Part shown: positions 35,264 through 46,141 of the stretch, piece after piece
Position numbering within the stretch: position 1 is the stretch's first letter
Layout of the letters: each line of letters starts with the position of its first letter
Source of the DNA: Xestospongia bergquistia
Lineage: Eukaryota > Porifera > Demospongiae > Haplosclerida > Petrosiidae
Direction of reading: 5' to 3'
NCBI GenBank assembly: GCA_963965975.1
Contig: OZ014413.1
Span: 3,234,001 to 3,298,000, forward strand
Length of the DNA stretch: 64,000 nucleotides
The notes under the pieces: generated by a model
What the model was told of the DNA's origin: nothing
Seen by the model: the letters and a program-made list of their open reading frames with translations, nothing else
Databases searched by the model: none
Translations under genes and position numbers: made by a program

Positions 35264-36766
35264 ATGTCAAGATTTTTGATTAAGTCTCAATCAACACTGC
35301 TAATTCTTTTCTGGGACTTCTTTATGTTCGTTCATATAAGTTTTATTAGAAATTATGCAGCAACTGTGTATGCTAAAGTTAATAATGGTGGTCATCACAT
35401 TATCTTTGACATTGGATATTGTCTTATTTTCTTTATATTTCCCTTACTTGGTCTACTTGCTGATGTAAAAATAGGTAGGTATATATCTATCATTACTGGT
35501 GTGTATATGTCATTTTTATCATGGATAATTGCTGGCTTGGCTTTTATCATAAAGAGTTCATCACATTATAATGTACTGTTTCATATAACAAGTGGTGTTG
35601 CCTATTTGCTACAAGTGATTGGATATTCATGTGTACGATCAAATATTATTCAATTTAACATTGATCAAGCCATTGGTGCTTCAGGTGATGAACTAAGTTC
35701 TATTATATATTGGCACTCATTGAGTTTACCTATAATTTTTTTAATTGACATAATTGTACAGTGCTTGATAAATCAGTTGATCATTGTGTCATATGTGCTA
35801 TCAGGTGTGGCTGTCACTACAGTCATTATCACTAACTTTCTCTATAAACATTGGCTGGATACTACATCTCACATTGTTAATCCTGTCAAAATGATTGTTA
35901 AAGTACTCAACTATGCCAGAAAAAATAAGTATCCCAGGAATCGTAGTGCCTTGACCTATTGGGAGGAGAATTGCCCTTCCAGATTGGACCTAGGTAAAAA
36001 CAAATATGGTGGACCATTCACAGAGGAACAGGTAGAGAATGTTAAGGTAGTTATGCGATTGACACCATTATTTATCTGTATTGTTGGTCTCGTTTGTGGT
36101 GAGAATATTAAATGGATTAGTTACTATAAATCAAATGAAGACTTGTCTTTTGTTGATTGCTTTATGTTCAAAAATGGATTACATGCTTTAGTAGCTTCAC
36201 TTTTAATTCTCTTATATCAGTTAATCATACATTCTTGTTTTAACAAGTACATTCCAAGTATGCTTAAGAGAATTGGAGTTGGACTGATATTCTCATTATT
36301 TACAACAATATATTATGTCATAATACTTGCTTACAAAGACCATTTACATTTTAAAATAACATCATACAAATTTACTGTTGTTTCTCAAGTTTTGTACGGA
36401 ATATCATATGCTTTAATTTTGTCAACATCCTTAGAGTTCACAATAGCTCAGTCTCCATATGAAATGAGAGGTTTATTGATTGGACTGTGGTATTCAGCAC
36501 GTGGTGTTGGTTATATCATCACTATGAACAGCAAATACCTATTTAAGTGTGAAAGCAATATCACGTGTGAAAATGTTTACTATTTCATCGTTAAGAATGT
36601 GCTTGTTCTAATTATACTTATAGTGTTCATAATACTAGCTAAATGTTACAAGTTACGTGTGAGAGAAAATGAAGTCAATGTACATTTAATAGTTGAGGAA
36701 CATTATGAAAGATATATGGACCAAGAAGTAGAGTATAACAACAAAATGGGACACTCATTTGAGTAA
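35264..36766 (+). CDS. POT/SLC15-type transporter 3
   Basis: Intronless, 500 residues, the more diverged third member of the tandem array. POT landmarks are intact: GLLADVKIGRYISIITGVY, IIQFNIDQAIGASGDELSSI, TYWEENCPSRLDLGKNKYGG and LEFTIAQSPYEMRGLLIGLW. TM1 again lacks the ExxER acidic pair (HISFIRNYA). Its end differs from copies 1 and 2: after HSFE the stop is supplied by a 22-bp segment (taataaatgggctcctttgt and on, 36764-36785) that also occurs inside the small gene at 33483-33504, replacing the usual ECTN ending. Confidence 0.8.
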   Translation: MSRFLIKSQSTLLILFWDFFMFVHISFIRNYAATVYAKVNNGGHHIIFDIGYCLIFFIFPLLGLLADVKIGRYISIITGVYMSFLSWIIAGLAFIIKSSSHYNVLFHITSGVAYLLQVIGYSCVRSNIIQFNIDQAIGASGDELSSIIYWHSLSLPIIFLIDIIVQCLINQLIIVSYVLSGVAVTTVIITNFLYKHWLDTTSHIVNPVKMIVKVLNYARKNKYPRNRSALTYWEENCPSRLDLGKNKYGGPFTEEQVENVKVVMRLTPLFICIVGLVCGENIKWISYYKSNEDLSFVDCFMFKNGLHALVASLLILLYQLIIHSCFNKYIPSMLKRIGVGLIFSLFTTIYYVIILAYKDHLHFKITSYKFTVVSQVLYGISYALILSTSLEFTIAQSPYEMRGLLIGLWYSARGVGYIITMNSKYLFKCESNITCENVYYFIVKNVLVLIILIVFIILAKCYKLRVRENEVNVHLIVEEHYERYMDQEVEYNNKMGHSFE

Positions 36767-37189
36767 TAAATGGGCTCCTTTGTAAACTATCTGATATATT
36801 TCTACATCTATCCATATCTGCATGTATATGGCTATATATACGATGTATATAACTCTTTTACACTTTTTGATTTTGCTATGTTTATGTAAACGTTTGAATA
36901 AATCATACATGGTGTTTACAATGTCTTGTATTGTATTGATATTATCATTGAATATATTTTTTTGCTTGATTTTTAAAATATAAAAAATGTCATCTTAGAT
37001 TTATCTAAATTTCATTAGAAATAAGGGATCTTGTACATAATTTAATAATATTCCTATAAGCTTTAACATAACAGTAATAATTATGAGAGATACACAGAAC
37101 AGGAAGAAAAGATATTATAATTGCTGTCAGTCCAAGCACTGCTAATATAGATAGTACTGGCTATCATAACTTTAAATTACGTTATTACT

Positions 37190-37460
37190 GTTTCAGATAG
37201 ATCTGACACAAGATAAAGGAAGAAGAATCAAAATTTTTACAATTAGTAAAGAAATAAAAAATATACTTAACACGTTAGTGGCAACAAACTCTATCAAACA
37301 TACAAGAAGAATGTGGAGTCCTAGAGAGTTGTAAAACTGACCATTAATAATAAATGGGCTCCTTTTAAGGAATACAACAAATGCTACAATATCTTTTCAC
37401 AATGTCTGTTAAGATGCTTCTATAATGGTTATGGTTTGTAAGCAACATTGACTCTTCCAT
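37190..37460 (-). pseudogene. Frameshifted copy of the small 75-residue gene
   Basis: Same start context and reading (ATG at 37460, then EES.LLTNHNHYRSILTDIV) as 33596. At cctttt/aaggaatac one base is missing relative to cctttgtaaggaatac region of the first copy, shifting the frame. The splice-site region aagtatat and tgtcag is still recognisable. Confidence 0.5.
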
Positions 37461-37978
37461 TTCTGAATGTCAGTGCGGTCCCGTCATCAAAAGGCCTGGA
37501 CATAAACAAGTGTACAGACGATATAATATACAATTTCTATATTTATAAAGACACAATAATGAATTATGTTATTTTTCATCATTCTACAATTCACTCAATT
37601 TCATTATTTTACTAATAAGATTGTATCATACTGTAAATAGACATGGGCAATGCAAATATAGTCCTGCACTTAATTACAAATCTGCCTCCTAAGTACTCAA
37701 AAGTAATATCCCTCAATTTGTCAATGGTAATATAATCAAGTTATGGAGTAATACTAAAGTATATGTATTAATTGTAAGATGAATGTACAGTCATAAAAAG
37801 ATTTAACTAAGTAGTCTGTAAAATAAATGATGTAATATGTTATGATTATCTTTCCTATTTATCTTATATTCCAGATCTAATCATTGCATTTCAATTTCAT
37901 ATCTCCTTTGCCAACTCTGGTCAATGTCTTCCCTGAAATTCAACCTTCTTGGTTTCTGCTTTAAGTTTCCTGACTTTA

Positions 37979-38570
37979 TCACCTGTGACAATTTGTTAAG
38001 GTGTAGCTGAAGATTAAGTATATGACAACACTAATGAGGATTTCAAGAAAACAAAGACAGATTATTAAATGCTGTAGCTTATCTTTGTCCAGCCAGCAAT
38101 GCCCTAAGTCTTTCTCTTGTGGAGCATAGTCGGCTGGTATATAGAGATGCCAATTACCATCACATAATCTGCACACATGTTCAGGAAAACTGTCCAAATA
38201 CTCTAATTAGGATAGATGTTATTGGTTTGCATGATCACTTACGTTTTATAAGTCTGTTAACTATTATCATTGATTTGTAATATTTGTATTAAAATGAAAA
38301 TTATTGTACTTTATAACTAGTGTTATAATTACTTGTTCAGTGTAATTATATATTGTATTATTACAGATAAAATATGTAAAAACATTAAAAACAATAAAAT
38401 ATCTAATAATACTTTCATAAAGTCATAGACATCTGAGAAAGGTCATATCAATCATTTATAATGTAAGTAAAATGTGTAGAAAACTTGATTTTACCAAAAT
38501 ATTAATGAGAACTCACCTTTACTCTCACTCAATATCTTCCCTTTGAATATGTCCAGTTCCTCTCTAAGAG
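37979..38570 (-). CDS. 3' exons of an unknown gene with a C-terminal membrane anchor
   Basis: Exon 38517-38570 (acceptor cttgatag, donor gtgagt, phase 1 both ends) reads LREELDIFKGKILSESK, a short coiled coil. It splices in frame to the terminal exon 37979-38202 (acceptor taattag): EYLDSFPEHVCRLCDGNWHL, then KDLGHCWLDKDK, a hydrophobic segment (IICLCFLEILISVVIYLIFS) and a short end TLTNCHR. The Cys-Trp-rich part followed by one membrane helix suggests a tail-anchored or type II protein. 5' exons were not found before the next gene at 39,805. It may be incomplete or decayed. Confidence 0.4.
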
Positions 38571-39804
38571 CTATCAAGAAAGAATAACAATTTAAGTTCT
38601 GTGCTTGGTTTTCTTAAGTTTTCACATATCCTGTTTTAAACCACAATATATTAACTAAGACATGTAACTTCATATATCAGCCATTCCCTCTTACAATTCT
38701 TTGGTTCATGTAGTATGTATAGATATATGTCATGGAAACTTAGTTTACTTGTATATGTGGTCTGAGCATGTTTTGAAATGTGATAATTGCATTACTGGAA
38801 GTTGGAACCACAGGTATGCAAGACTTAGAGCATGTGTTTAGTTATGTCCACTGAGAATAATTGACATTTAACAATGCAAGAAACTTAAAGAGAACCTCTA
38901 CCACAAATGATTGAATATTAACTTGCTATTTAAATAAATAGTATAATATTTAGATCATTAAATAATACTGTCATTGATTTGGATACATGGAATATGAAAA
39001 TGACAAAGCAACATTGACAAGAACAAGAAGGACCATATATACTTTAATTCACTTCTTTATCCTGTCTCAGTCATATGTATTCTTAAGAGCAGATAGTGGG
39101 TATTCATGGATAACTAGAGAAATATTTGGACTACCGAAGGAATACTTTATTAATGGAATTAGTCAACACTTATATGGTATTAGATTTATTGAGTAATCTC
39201 TCTTCAAATGATTTTATGTGACAGTCATAATGACTATATACTTGCTTTAGTCATACTACCAAATATGACAGAAAACAAAATTGTAATTTTATTGATGTAA
39301 TTTGGGTTTAATACTTCTCTCAGTCAAAACTTTAATGCATAGATTGTAATATACTTTTAATGTATCAAGAACACCTGTAAACAAAGGCAACTTAAGATCT
39401 AAGCCACTCCTTACTAGACAACTTTACAACTATATGTCTAAACCAAATAGAATATTTTCTAATTATATGCAGTCTGTACATCTACTACTAAGCATATATG
39501 TTGTGTTCTATACTATTGACAGTTGTCACCTTAAAAGCTTGTTTTTGTAATGTGTCTGTTGTGATAAGATGACCTGTACACTATTTGTAATTGCCAAGTA
39601 ATCTGTAACTAGATGTATTTAAACTGTTTGTTATAATACCAAATGTAACTTTCTTGTTAGCTAACAATGACATAGTAAATGAAATATTGCATCACTTAAT
39701 TAAAACAATTGTGAAGACAGCACTTATTACTACGCTACATTATATATATGACATTACAAATATGAATGAAATGTAATTATCAAATGTTGTCTGATTTAGT
39801 AGCA
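38571..39804. other. Spacer; no supported exon
   Basis: AT-rich. A 69-codon open stretch on + at 38987 has no splice or family support. 5' exons of the gene at 37979-38570 should lie here if it is intact, but I could not identify any. Confidence 0.4.
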
Positions 39805-42800
39805 CTAATCATCACCCTCAAACAACATTGATTCTCTTGATCTGATTGCATTCATTGACACCACTGATGATAAGGCAGGTTTACTTTCAACACTAGGAGA
39901 TCCTAGACATGGTGGAGGAAGTTTGGCATCATCAGAGCGAGAAGGTGGTGGAGGTCTCTTGAAAATTTTCTTGACTTTTGCAATTAGTTTTTGCAAATGA
40001 GACTTTAACAGATGATCCCAGACATGATAAAGTATAACACCACAAAATACAGCAAATGACATAGATATTAAAATGATACTTAAAATTTGTCGTTTGGATT
40101 TTTCAGAGGTTTGAAGGTTCACATGAACCATTAACATAAGGTTGATAATGAAAAATTCTTCTAGACAAAGCAAAGGAAAATGTCGATATACTCCTTCCAA
40201 TAGAAAATACATGATGATAATAACAATTAAAAATGATGTTAACACATCCAAGCTTACATTATCGTCAGTATCTAGAGACACAACCAGTGCTAAAATAACC
40301 CGAACTAGTAGTAAAAATCCAGTCCAAAAGCGACACTTGTCCTTATATGGACCTCCATATGCATCAAAGAAAGGCTTCATATTTGTTGAGAACTTTTGGC
40401 AGCAGCATATGTACTTTGATAGAGGTCCTTCAAATAATGGTATAGTGAGAAGGTAGAAGGTGTATGGAACAATTAGTATAATGAGCACAGCCAGTGAGAA
40501 CAGAAACAAGGGTATATGACAACCTCCCAAATATTGGATATTAGCATCAATGGTCCACCTCAGGAGTCTATTACCACTACAGTGAATATTGGTAAAATAA
40601 AGGGCCTGAAAGACAGTGCGTATTAGTTTGGTATAAGAAAGAAGGATCATAGTTGCTAATACTGGAATTGCTTGTCTTCCAACAAGTCGAACAACTTTGC
40701 TGGAATATTGTGACAATATTATGATAAGTATTAGAAGAAACCAAACATAGGCCGGAAAGATAAACTGTAGCCATGTCTTACTGCAAGAATTCATATTATG
40801 AAAGAAACAAGTCTTAATACCCAAATCGAGATTGACCCAGGAAATGAATTGACTAAGAAATGGAATTGAACCATTAGGAAAGAAGATGGGTTCGTAAATT
40901 TTGATAACATTAGCATAGAATATAAGTCCATTGATGGTACCCACTGACACAGTTAGATTTAAGGCTATAACAAAAGCTACCAGTGCTATACCAGCCACAG
41001 CAAATGGAATGATAAGAGCTATGTGGTTATTAGTACATTGTCCACATTGACTAGAACCTAACATGAGGCTGAGCCCTTTTGTACATTGTCCACAGAGTAC
41101 GCCAGACCTTTTGTGAAGACACTGTGGATCAGGAGAGGTGACTTTAAATTGAATGTTTCCATCATTACAATAGTCAAAGGGGCATTTTTGATGCACAATA
41201 AGACAGTCTGAGTCATTTTTGTAACCAATCCACATATCACCATGTCTGCTTATGTGTTGAGTGGTAATATCACAAGTTATTGAAGATAAATTTAAGTCAG
41301 GCCTGCAAACACAAGTGTCCTTTCCCAGCAAAAACCCAAGTGGACAAGACTCAATTGTAACACCAATGACTTTTGCTAACTGGTCAGATGAAGGTTCAAT
41401 TGAACTTTCAAGTGAGGCATATACCTGATCAGTGATCAATGAAAGATTAGTCTTAAATGTAACATTGATACACTTTGCACTGACTCTAATTATTGTAGTT
41501 GAGCTATCTGATGATGTCAATTTTATCACACCCTCTGTTAAGCCGTCCTTTGAACCAACAGTAGCTAGTGATATATTAATATCAATCCCAGGTATTGCAG
41601 TTATATTGACGTTTCTGATGGAACAATTTTGTTTATCTGATTGACAAAAACACACTTTTACAGGATCTGATGACACAACTGATAGACCTGTTTGTTGAAG
41701 GTAGTCAAAAAGGTTTTTAAACTCATCTTCTTTATAACATTTATCGACATTACCACCATATAGTATGTCACCTGATATGGCAGCTGTATTGTTGACAAAA
41801 TAAAAGGTAGCACTAGAATTATAGTAAGAACGATGAGGAATAACTTCAAAGGAACAATCAGTGCTCTTGTCTACACCAACTACTTGTGATACAAAGATTC
41901 CTCCACCTGACACACTGGCAAAATTATTGAAAAATGATATGTTCAAAGTTTTGTTTATATGTTCATATAGTAATAACCGAGAAGACTCATACAAAGCAAT
42001 GCCTCCACCATTAATTCCAGAATTGTTTAAAAATATGCTATGACCATCAAATGTTATTTGGCTATTAAAACACACCAAACCAGTCGTGTTATGATTACTA
42101 ACTTCAATTTGGTCAAACATAATATTAGCAATGTTGAATAAGACCACAGCAGATTGATATATTTTTCGATATACAGCCAGTTTATTGGTTGCTTTATTGA
42201 AGTGAAATAAAACATTTTGAAAATAAAAGCTACTTGCTGTCAAGGTAGCATGAAGAGAACGGAGATACAATCCTGATCCGAGGTATGCAATATTTTTGAG
42301 TATTGTGCAGTTACAAAATTTAACACAACTACGTCCTTCATACAAATCAATGTACAGTCCTCCTCCATCATATTGAGCAGTATTGCTGTATACAATGCAG
42401 TTATGATACTCAATTCTACCGACTCCTTCATATAAGTCAATGTACGTTCCTCCTCCATCATACCTAGCATTATTATTGTATATAGTGCAATTATGATACT
42501 TAATACTACTTGTCCCATATGTATCAATAAACACTCCTCCTCCATATTTCAGAGCAGTGTTATTGTATATAGCGCAGTTACCAAACTCAAAATTACCACC
42601 TCCATGTAGTCTAAAGTAAACTCCTCCTCCATATTGTAGAGCAATATTGTTATATATAGCACAGTCAAGAAACTGAATGTTACCATACCAGTATGATCTA
42701 ATGTACACTCCTCCTCCATATATCTGTGCAGTATTGTTGTACATAGTGCAGTTATGAAACTCAATAGTACCAATCCCACGTGATTCAATATACACTCCTC

Positions 42801-43581
42801 CTCCATACCCAACAATATTGTGTGAAAAATAACAATTTTCAATGATTACTTCAGCTTCATTATAATTAAAATACCAAAAATCCATTCCAGTTTTTGACCC
42901 CAGTGTAAAATTACATTTTATGATATTAACTCTGAATAGCCCTTTACGCCGGTTATCATAGACAATGTATGCATTGCCTGTATTTGTAGGACCTCTATTG
43001 TTAGCAAATGTGGAATTAGCAATAAACACATCAAAACTATTGACTATACAGAGTCCATAAACTGAACCATTCTGGACTGATACCCATTCCAATGTGACAT
43101 TATCAGTGTCAACAAAGAATAAACTAACATAGGCACTGCGAGGGCTTGCTTGGCTACTGACAAAAGTAAAGAACCTGCAGTTTATTATTGTTAATGATTT
43201 CATTGCAATGTCTGTACTACTAATAAATTTTATGCCAGCTCTTATGTTATCATTACATTTTATTACTGAGGTGGATTGTATAACTGTCTCATGAAAGCCT
43301 TGTTCTACATCTCCAAGTCCCTGTAGAGTTATGTTACTTACATCACTGATCTCCAACGTACGTTGTAGAGTATGACTTCCTGCTTGAAAGTAGAAGATCG
43401 TATCATTAGTGAAGTAAGTTTTAAAATCAACAACGTAGTATGAGAGGTTATGACAAGGTAGCCCATGCCAATTGCAGGGTGCACCATTTGAATCTCCAGA
43501 GACATAATACTGAGAAGCAGTAACATATCCACTGTAGATATGCAGTATAACTGATGTTAAATAGATACAGCACCAGCTCAT
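39805..43581 (-). CDS. Large secreted beta-helix protein with multi-pass membrane C-terminus
   Basis: Intronless, 1258 residues from the ATG at 43579-43581 (MSWCCIYLTSVILHIYSGYV, a signal peptide); the open frame reaches further upstream only through a TTG. Residues about 80-620 form a right-handed parallel beta-helix with about six repeats of 34-36 residues carrying NCT(I/M)YNN(T/N)A then Y(G/D)GGGVYI-like cores, and many N-glycosylation sites. Next is a Cys-rich segment (CPLGFLLGKDTCVCRPDLNL; later SGVLCGQCTKGLSL and SSQCGQC), followed by about eight membrane helices and a cytoplasmic tail with RPPPPSRSDD and LPPPC. Beta-helix folds bind glycans. A cell-surface recognition receptor or adhesion protein is a reasonable inference; exact function unknown. 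Confidence 0.75.
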   Translation of the reverse strand: MSWCCIYLTSVILHIYSGYVTASQYYVSGDSNGAPCNWHGLPCHNLSYYVVDFKTYFTNDTIFYFQAGSHTLQRTLEISDVSNITLQGLGDVEQGFHETVIQSTSVIKCNDNIRAGIKFISSTDIAMKSLTIINCRFFTFVSSQASPRSAYVSLFFVDTDNVTLEWVSVQNGSVYGLCIVNSFDVFIANSTFANNRGPTNTGNAYIVYDNRRKGLFRVNIIKCNFTLGSKTGMDFWYFNYNEAEVIIENCYFSHNIVGYGGGVYIESRGIGTIEFHNCTMYNNTAQIYGGGVYIRSYWYGNIQFLDCAIYNNIALQYGGGVYFRLHGGGNFEFGNCAIYNNTALKYGGGVFIDTYGTSSIKYHNCTIYNNNARYDGGGTYIDLYEGVGRIEYHNCIVYSNTAQYDGGGLYIDLYEGRSCVKFCNCTILKNIAYLGSGLYLRSLHATLTASSFYFQNVLFHFNKATNKLAVYRKIYQSAVVLFNIANIMFDQIEVSNHNTTGLVCFNSQITFDGHSIFLNNSGINGGGIALYESSRLLLYEHINKTLNISFFNNFASVSGGGIFVSQVVGVDKSTDCSFEVIPHRSYYNSSATFYFVNNTAAISGDILYGGNVDKCYKEDEFKNLFDYLQQTGLSVVSSDPVKVCFCQSDKQNCSIRNVNITAIPGIDINISLATVGSKDGLTEGVIKLTSSDSSTTIIRVSAKCINVTFKTNLSLITDQVYASLESSIEPSSDQLAKVIGVTIESCPLGFLLGKDTCVCRPDLNLSSITCDITTQHISRHGDMWIGYKNDSDCLIVHQKCPFDYCNDGNIQFKVTSPDPQCLHKRSGVLCGQCTKGLSLMLGSSQCGQCTNNHIALIIPFAVAGIALVAFVIALNLTVSVGTINGLIFYANVIKIYEPIFFPNGSIPFLSQFISWVNLDLGIKTCFFHNMNSCSKTWLQFIFPAYVWFLLILIIILSQYSSKVVRLVGRQAIPVLATMILLSYTKLIRTVFQALYFTNIHCSGNRLLRWTIDANIQYLGGCHIPLFLFSLAVLIILIVPYTFYLLTIPLFEGPLSKYICCCQKFSTNMKPFFDAYGGPYKDKCRFWTGFLLLVRVILALVVSLDTDDNVSLDVLTSFLIVIIIMYFLLEGVYRHFPLLCLEEFFIINLMLMVHVNLQTSEKSKRQILSIILISMSFAVFCGVILYHVWDHLLKSHLQKLIAKVKKIFKRPPPPSRSDDAKLPPPCLGSPSVESKPALSSVVSMNAIRSRESMLFEGDD

Positions 43582-43729
43582 GATGGCAACAGATTGAACA
43601 GTGAAAGATGAAACAAATAGTATGGAGATTTGTTCTGTCAAAATTCACCTTACTTCTAGAAAAATGTACAAGAACCAAGCCAATGCTCTGTCAAAGTCAA
43701 TAATGTTCGAATGAGATTGCTATTAAATG

Positions 43730-44384
43730 TAATCTGATTTGTAATACAGGACCATTTCTGTTAAAACATTCGTAACCTGATTTGTTATAAAAAGACCACT
43801 ATTAAAACATCTTAAACATCTTTGAAAAACAGTTTTGTATACATACAGAATTGTTATGCATATATAGTAGCTGTATGTAAAGCTGTTTTTGAGATACTTA
43901 GCAGGGGCCCCTTTTCACAAATTGGATTACAAATGTACATGTCTTCCTGGAAATGGTCCCTTATTGCAAATCAGGTCACAAATAACTACCCTTTCATTAA
44001 GAAAAGACAAAACATTGAGGTTTATTTATACTATATACATCACGTGGTAGTAACATAGTTGAGAATCAAAATATTCTCAGTAACAAGATCAATATACAAT
44101 GATAAAACAAACATTCAATACATGCGACCTAATTTGTAACAAGGGACCACTTCTGTCAAAACACTCGTGACCTGATTTGTGAAAAAAAATGACTGTTAAA
44201 ACATATTAACGATCTTTAAAAAACAATTTTGTATACATACAGAATTGTTATGCATATATAGTACCTGTATGTATACAAAACTGCTTTTGAGACGTGTTAA
44301 CAGGAGTGTCTTTTCAAAAATCAGGTCACAAATGTACATGTTTTCCTGGGATTGGTCTCTTAGTACAAATCAGGTCACAAATAG
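43730..44384. mobile_element. Two adjacent palindromic elements (copies 1 and 2)
   Basis: Copy 1 about 43730-43986, copy 2 about 44125-44384. Each reads inward from both ends as (t)gacctgatttgt..., with a centre around ttttgtatacatacag and ctgtatgtatacaaaa. The copies lie in tandem with shared outer sequence (tatacatcac.tggt). Related copies are at 61069 and 62059. No coding capacity. Confidence 0.6.
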
Positions 44385-44559
44385 CCCTCACTTTCGTTAA
44401 AAAACACAAGACATCGATGTTTATTTAAACCATATACATCACATGGTGGTAACATAATTGAGAAACTACAATAATTTCTATATAGCAAGAGCCATAAATC
44501 ATGATTGAACGAAGGTTCCTTTGTCTTGTCTGTACTAATTCTACATCCGTTTAAACATG

Positions 44560-45968
44560 GTTAGTGCCTTTATATCATGTGTACCATTCTCTTGTCTTTC
44601 CACTTCAAACATATTATTTTACCATCATCAGTGATATCACTGTATACTTCACCTATATAATGGCAAGGTAATTGATTGTCTATCCGTTCTAATCACCCCA
44701 CAAGCATCAAATCCATTATCTTTTAAATCTAAGAAAAGGGTAGGTGATGAGTAGTAATTATCACTGTACACTCTGTAACCCATATTAGAGAGAGGTGATA
44801 GTAGTTCCATGACTACTCGGTGAGCAAGTCCTTTCTCAACTGAGCCATCTATCTTTTTCCCTAGTAATATCAATGGCATTGTTAATTGGAGAGTATGTAA
44901 TAATTTACCTGTATATAACTTGAAATTATGCACCTAAACATTTTTTGCATCAGCTAACACCCATCCTTTGATACCCCATTTTGTGTTTTTTTAGGCATAT
45001 ACTGAATCCATGAAAGCCTGCTTTTGTAACCTATCATGCTCTCATCAGCAGATAGTTCTTGATTAGGGACATAAACGGACTGGAATGCCTTTATTACTAA
45101 ATCAAGGAGTGGCCTAATTTTGTAGATCTTATCGTAGTCATGACTGGTACGATTGGGTTGCTTCTCTGCATCATTGAGGTGAAAGAACTTCATCAATAGT
45201 TCAAACCTTCTTCTGGACATAATGGCACTGAAACTTTCATTATAAAATGGTCACTTGGTACTCCAGTAAGATCTGTTACACATAAATTGTTACGTAAACT
45301 TAGATGTAATTATATATAAGCATATGTTCATATGTATTATGTGTAAACAATAGTAAACTAGTACATTGCAAACATTCACCTTACTATAAGGAAACCCATT
45401 ATTCCCATGATGATAATGATAGCCAGTAATGAATTTACTTCTTCTCTTCTCATAGGAATTCTTATCCATTCATGTCCACGTGCTTTTGGATGTTCATTCA
45501 GATGCGTTTCAGACAAGGTAAGAATTTGTTCAACTGTCTCTGTATAGATTAAATTTTTTTACTTCTGACATGAAGGTTGAAGAAATCCACTGGTAACTTC
45601 CCACTCATGTCAACAGTTAGACCAGGTGTAGCAGTAGATGGATGTATTGAGGAGAAAAGGAAATAATAAGAATAAAATAATTAATTATTTATTTATATAT
45701 TATGTATACATACCTGTGTGGGTGGTAGAACTACTAGGAGTGGCTGATTAGGTGGAGAACTGGGAACAGAAGTGATGGAAAAGGAAGTACTTGTTTTGTT
45801 TGGAAAGCTGTTACAGTGATCAGTTGGAGATTCTTCGTCTTCGCTGGCAGAGTCATCAATGTAACCATCGAAGTCGCTGTCTGAATCATCTTTTGGCAGA
45901 TGATCAAAATAGTTTAAAATGAACTCTAGATCGGATGGTATATATCTTGAGGTGTTTTTGCAAGCCAT
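44560..45968 (-). pseudogene. Decayed piggyBac-type transposase
   Basis: Start MACKNTSRYIPSD, acidic N-terminus (DDSDSDFDGYIDDSASEDEE), then, across frame breaks, EHPKARGHEWIRIPM, FELLMKFFHLND, LVIKAFQSVYVPNQELSADE, SWIQYMPKKT, VMELLSPLSNMGYRVYSDNY and the end piece GKIICLKWKDKRMVHM. These are the ordered landmarks of the piggyBac DDE domain (ADESM and SDNYY carry catalytic Asp residues). Several frameshifts and stops separate them, and the C-terminal Cys-rich finger is missing. The element is dead as a source of transposase. Confidence 0.75.
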
Positions 45969-46141
45969 TAAAAGTTTAAAGTGATATTTCTTTAGCTGCT
46001 TTCAACGTAACATACTTCGTATATGTTGTAAACAAATGTACAGGCTGTGTATGTGCTGTTGCTGCGCAAAATTGCGCTACCGCCCAAACAGGAAGTGATT
46101 ACACATGCGCAAAATTGCGCAATTGACCATCAAAGGGTTAA
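45969..46141 (-). mobile_element. 5' end of the piggyBac element with TIR and TTAA site
   Basis: On the - strand the element begins ccctttgatggtcaattgcg after TTAA (46138-46141), as expected for piggyBac. gcgcaaaattgcgc occurs twice (46063-46076 and 46107-46120), a sub-terminal repeat and likely transposase-binding site. The other end was not found. Confidence 0.65.

Noticed and set aside
38987-39196. 69-codon + frame MEYENDKATLTR
   Set aside because: No support beyond being open; the convincing exons nearby are on the other strand.
42240-42842. Alternative - strand frames rich in MEEEC
   Set aside because: Out-of-frame reading of the beta-helix repeats of the 1258-residue gene.
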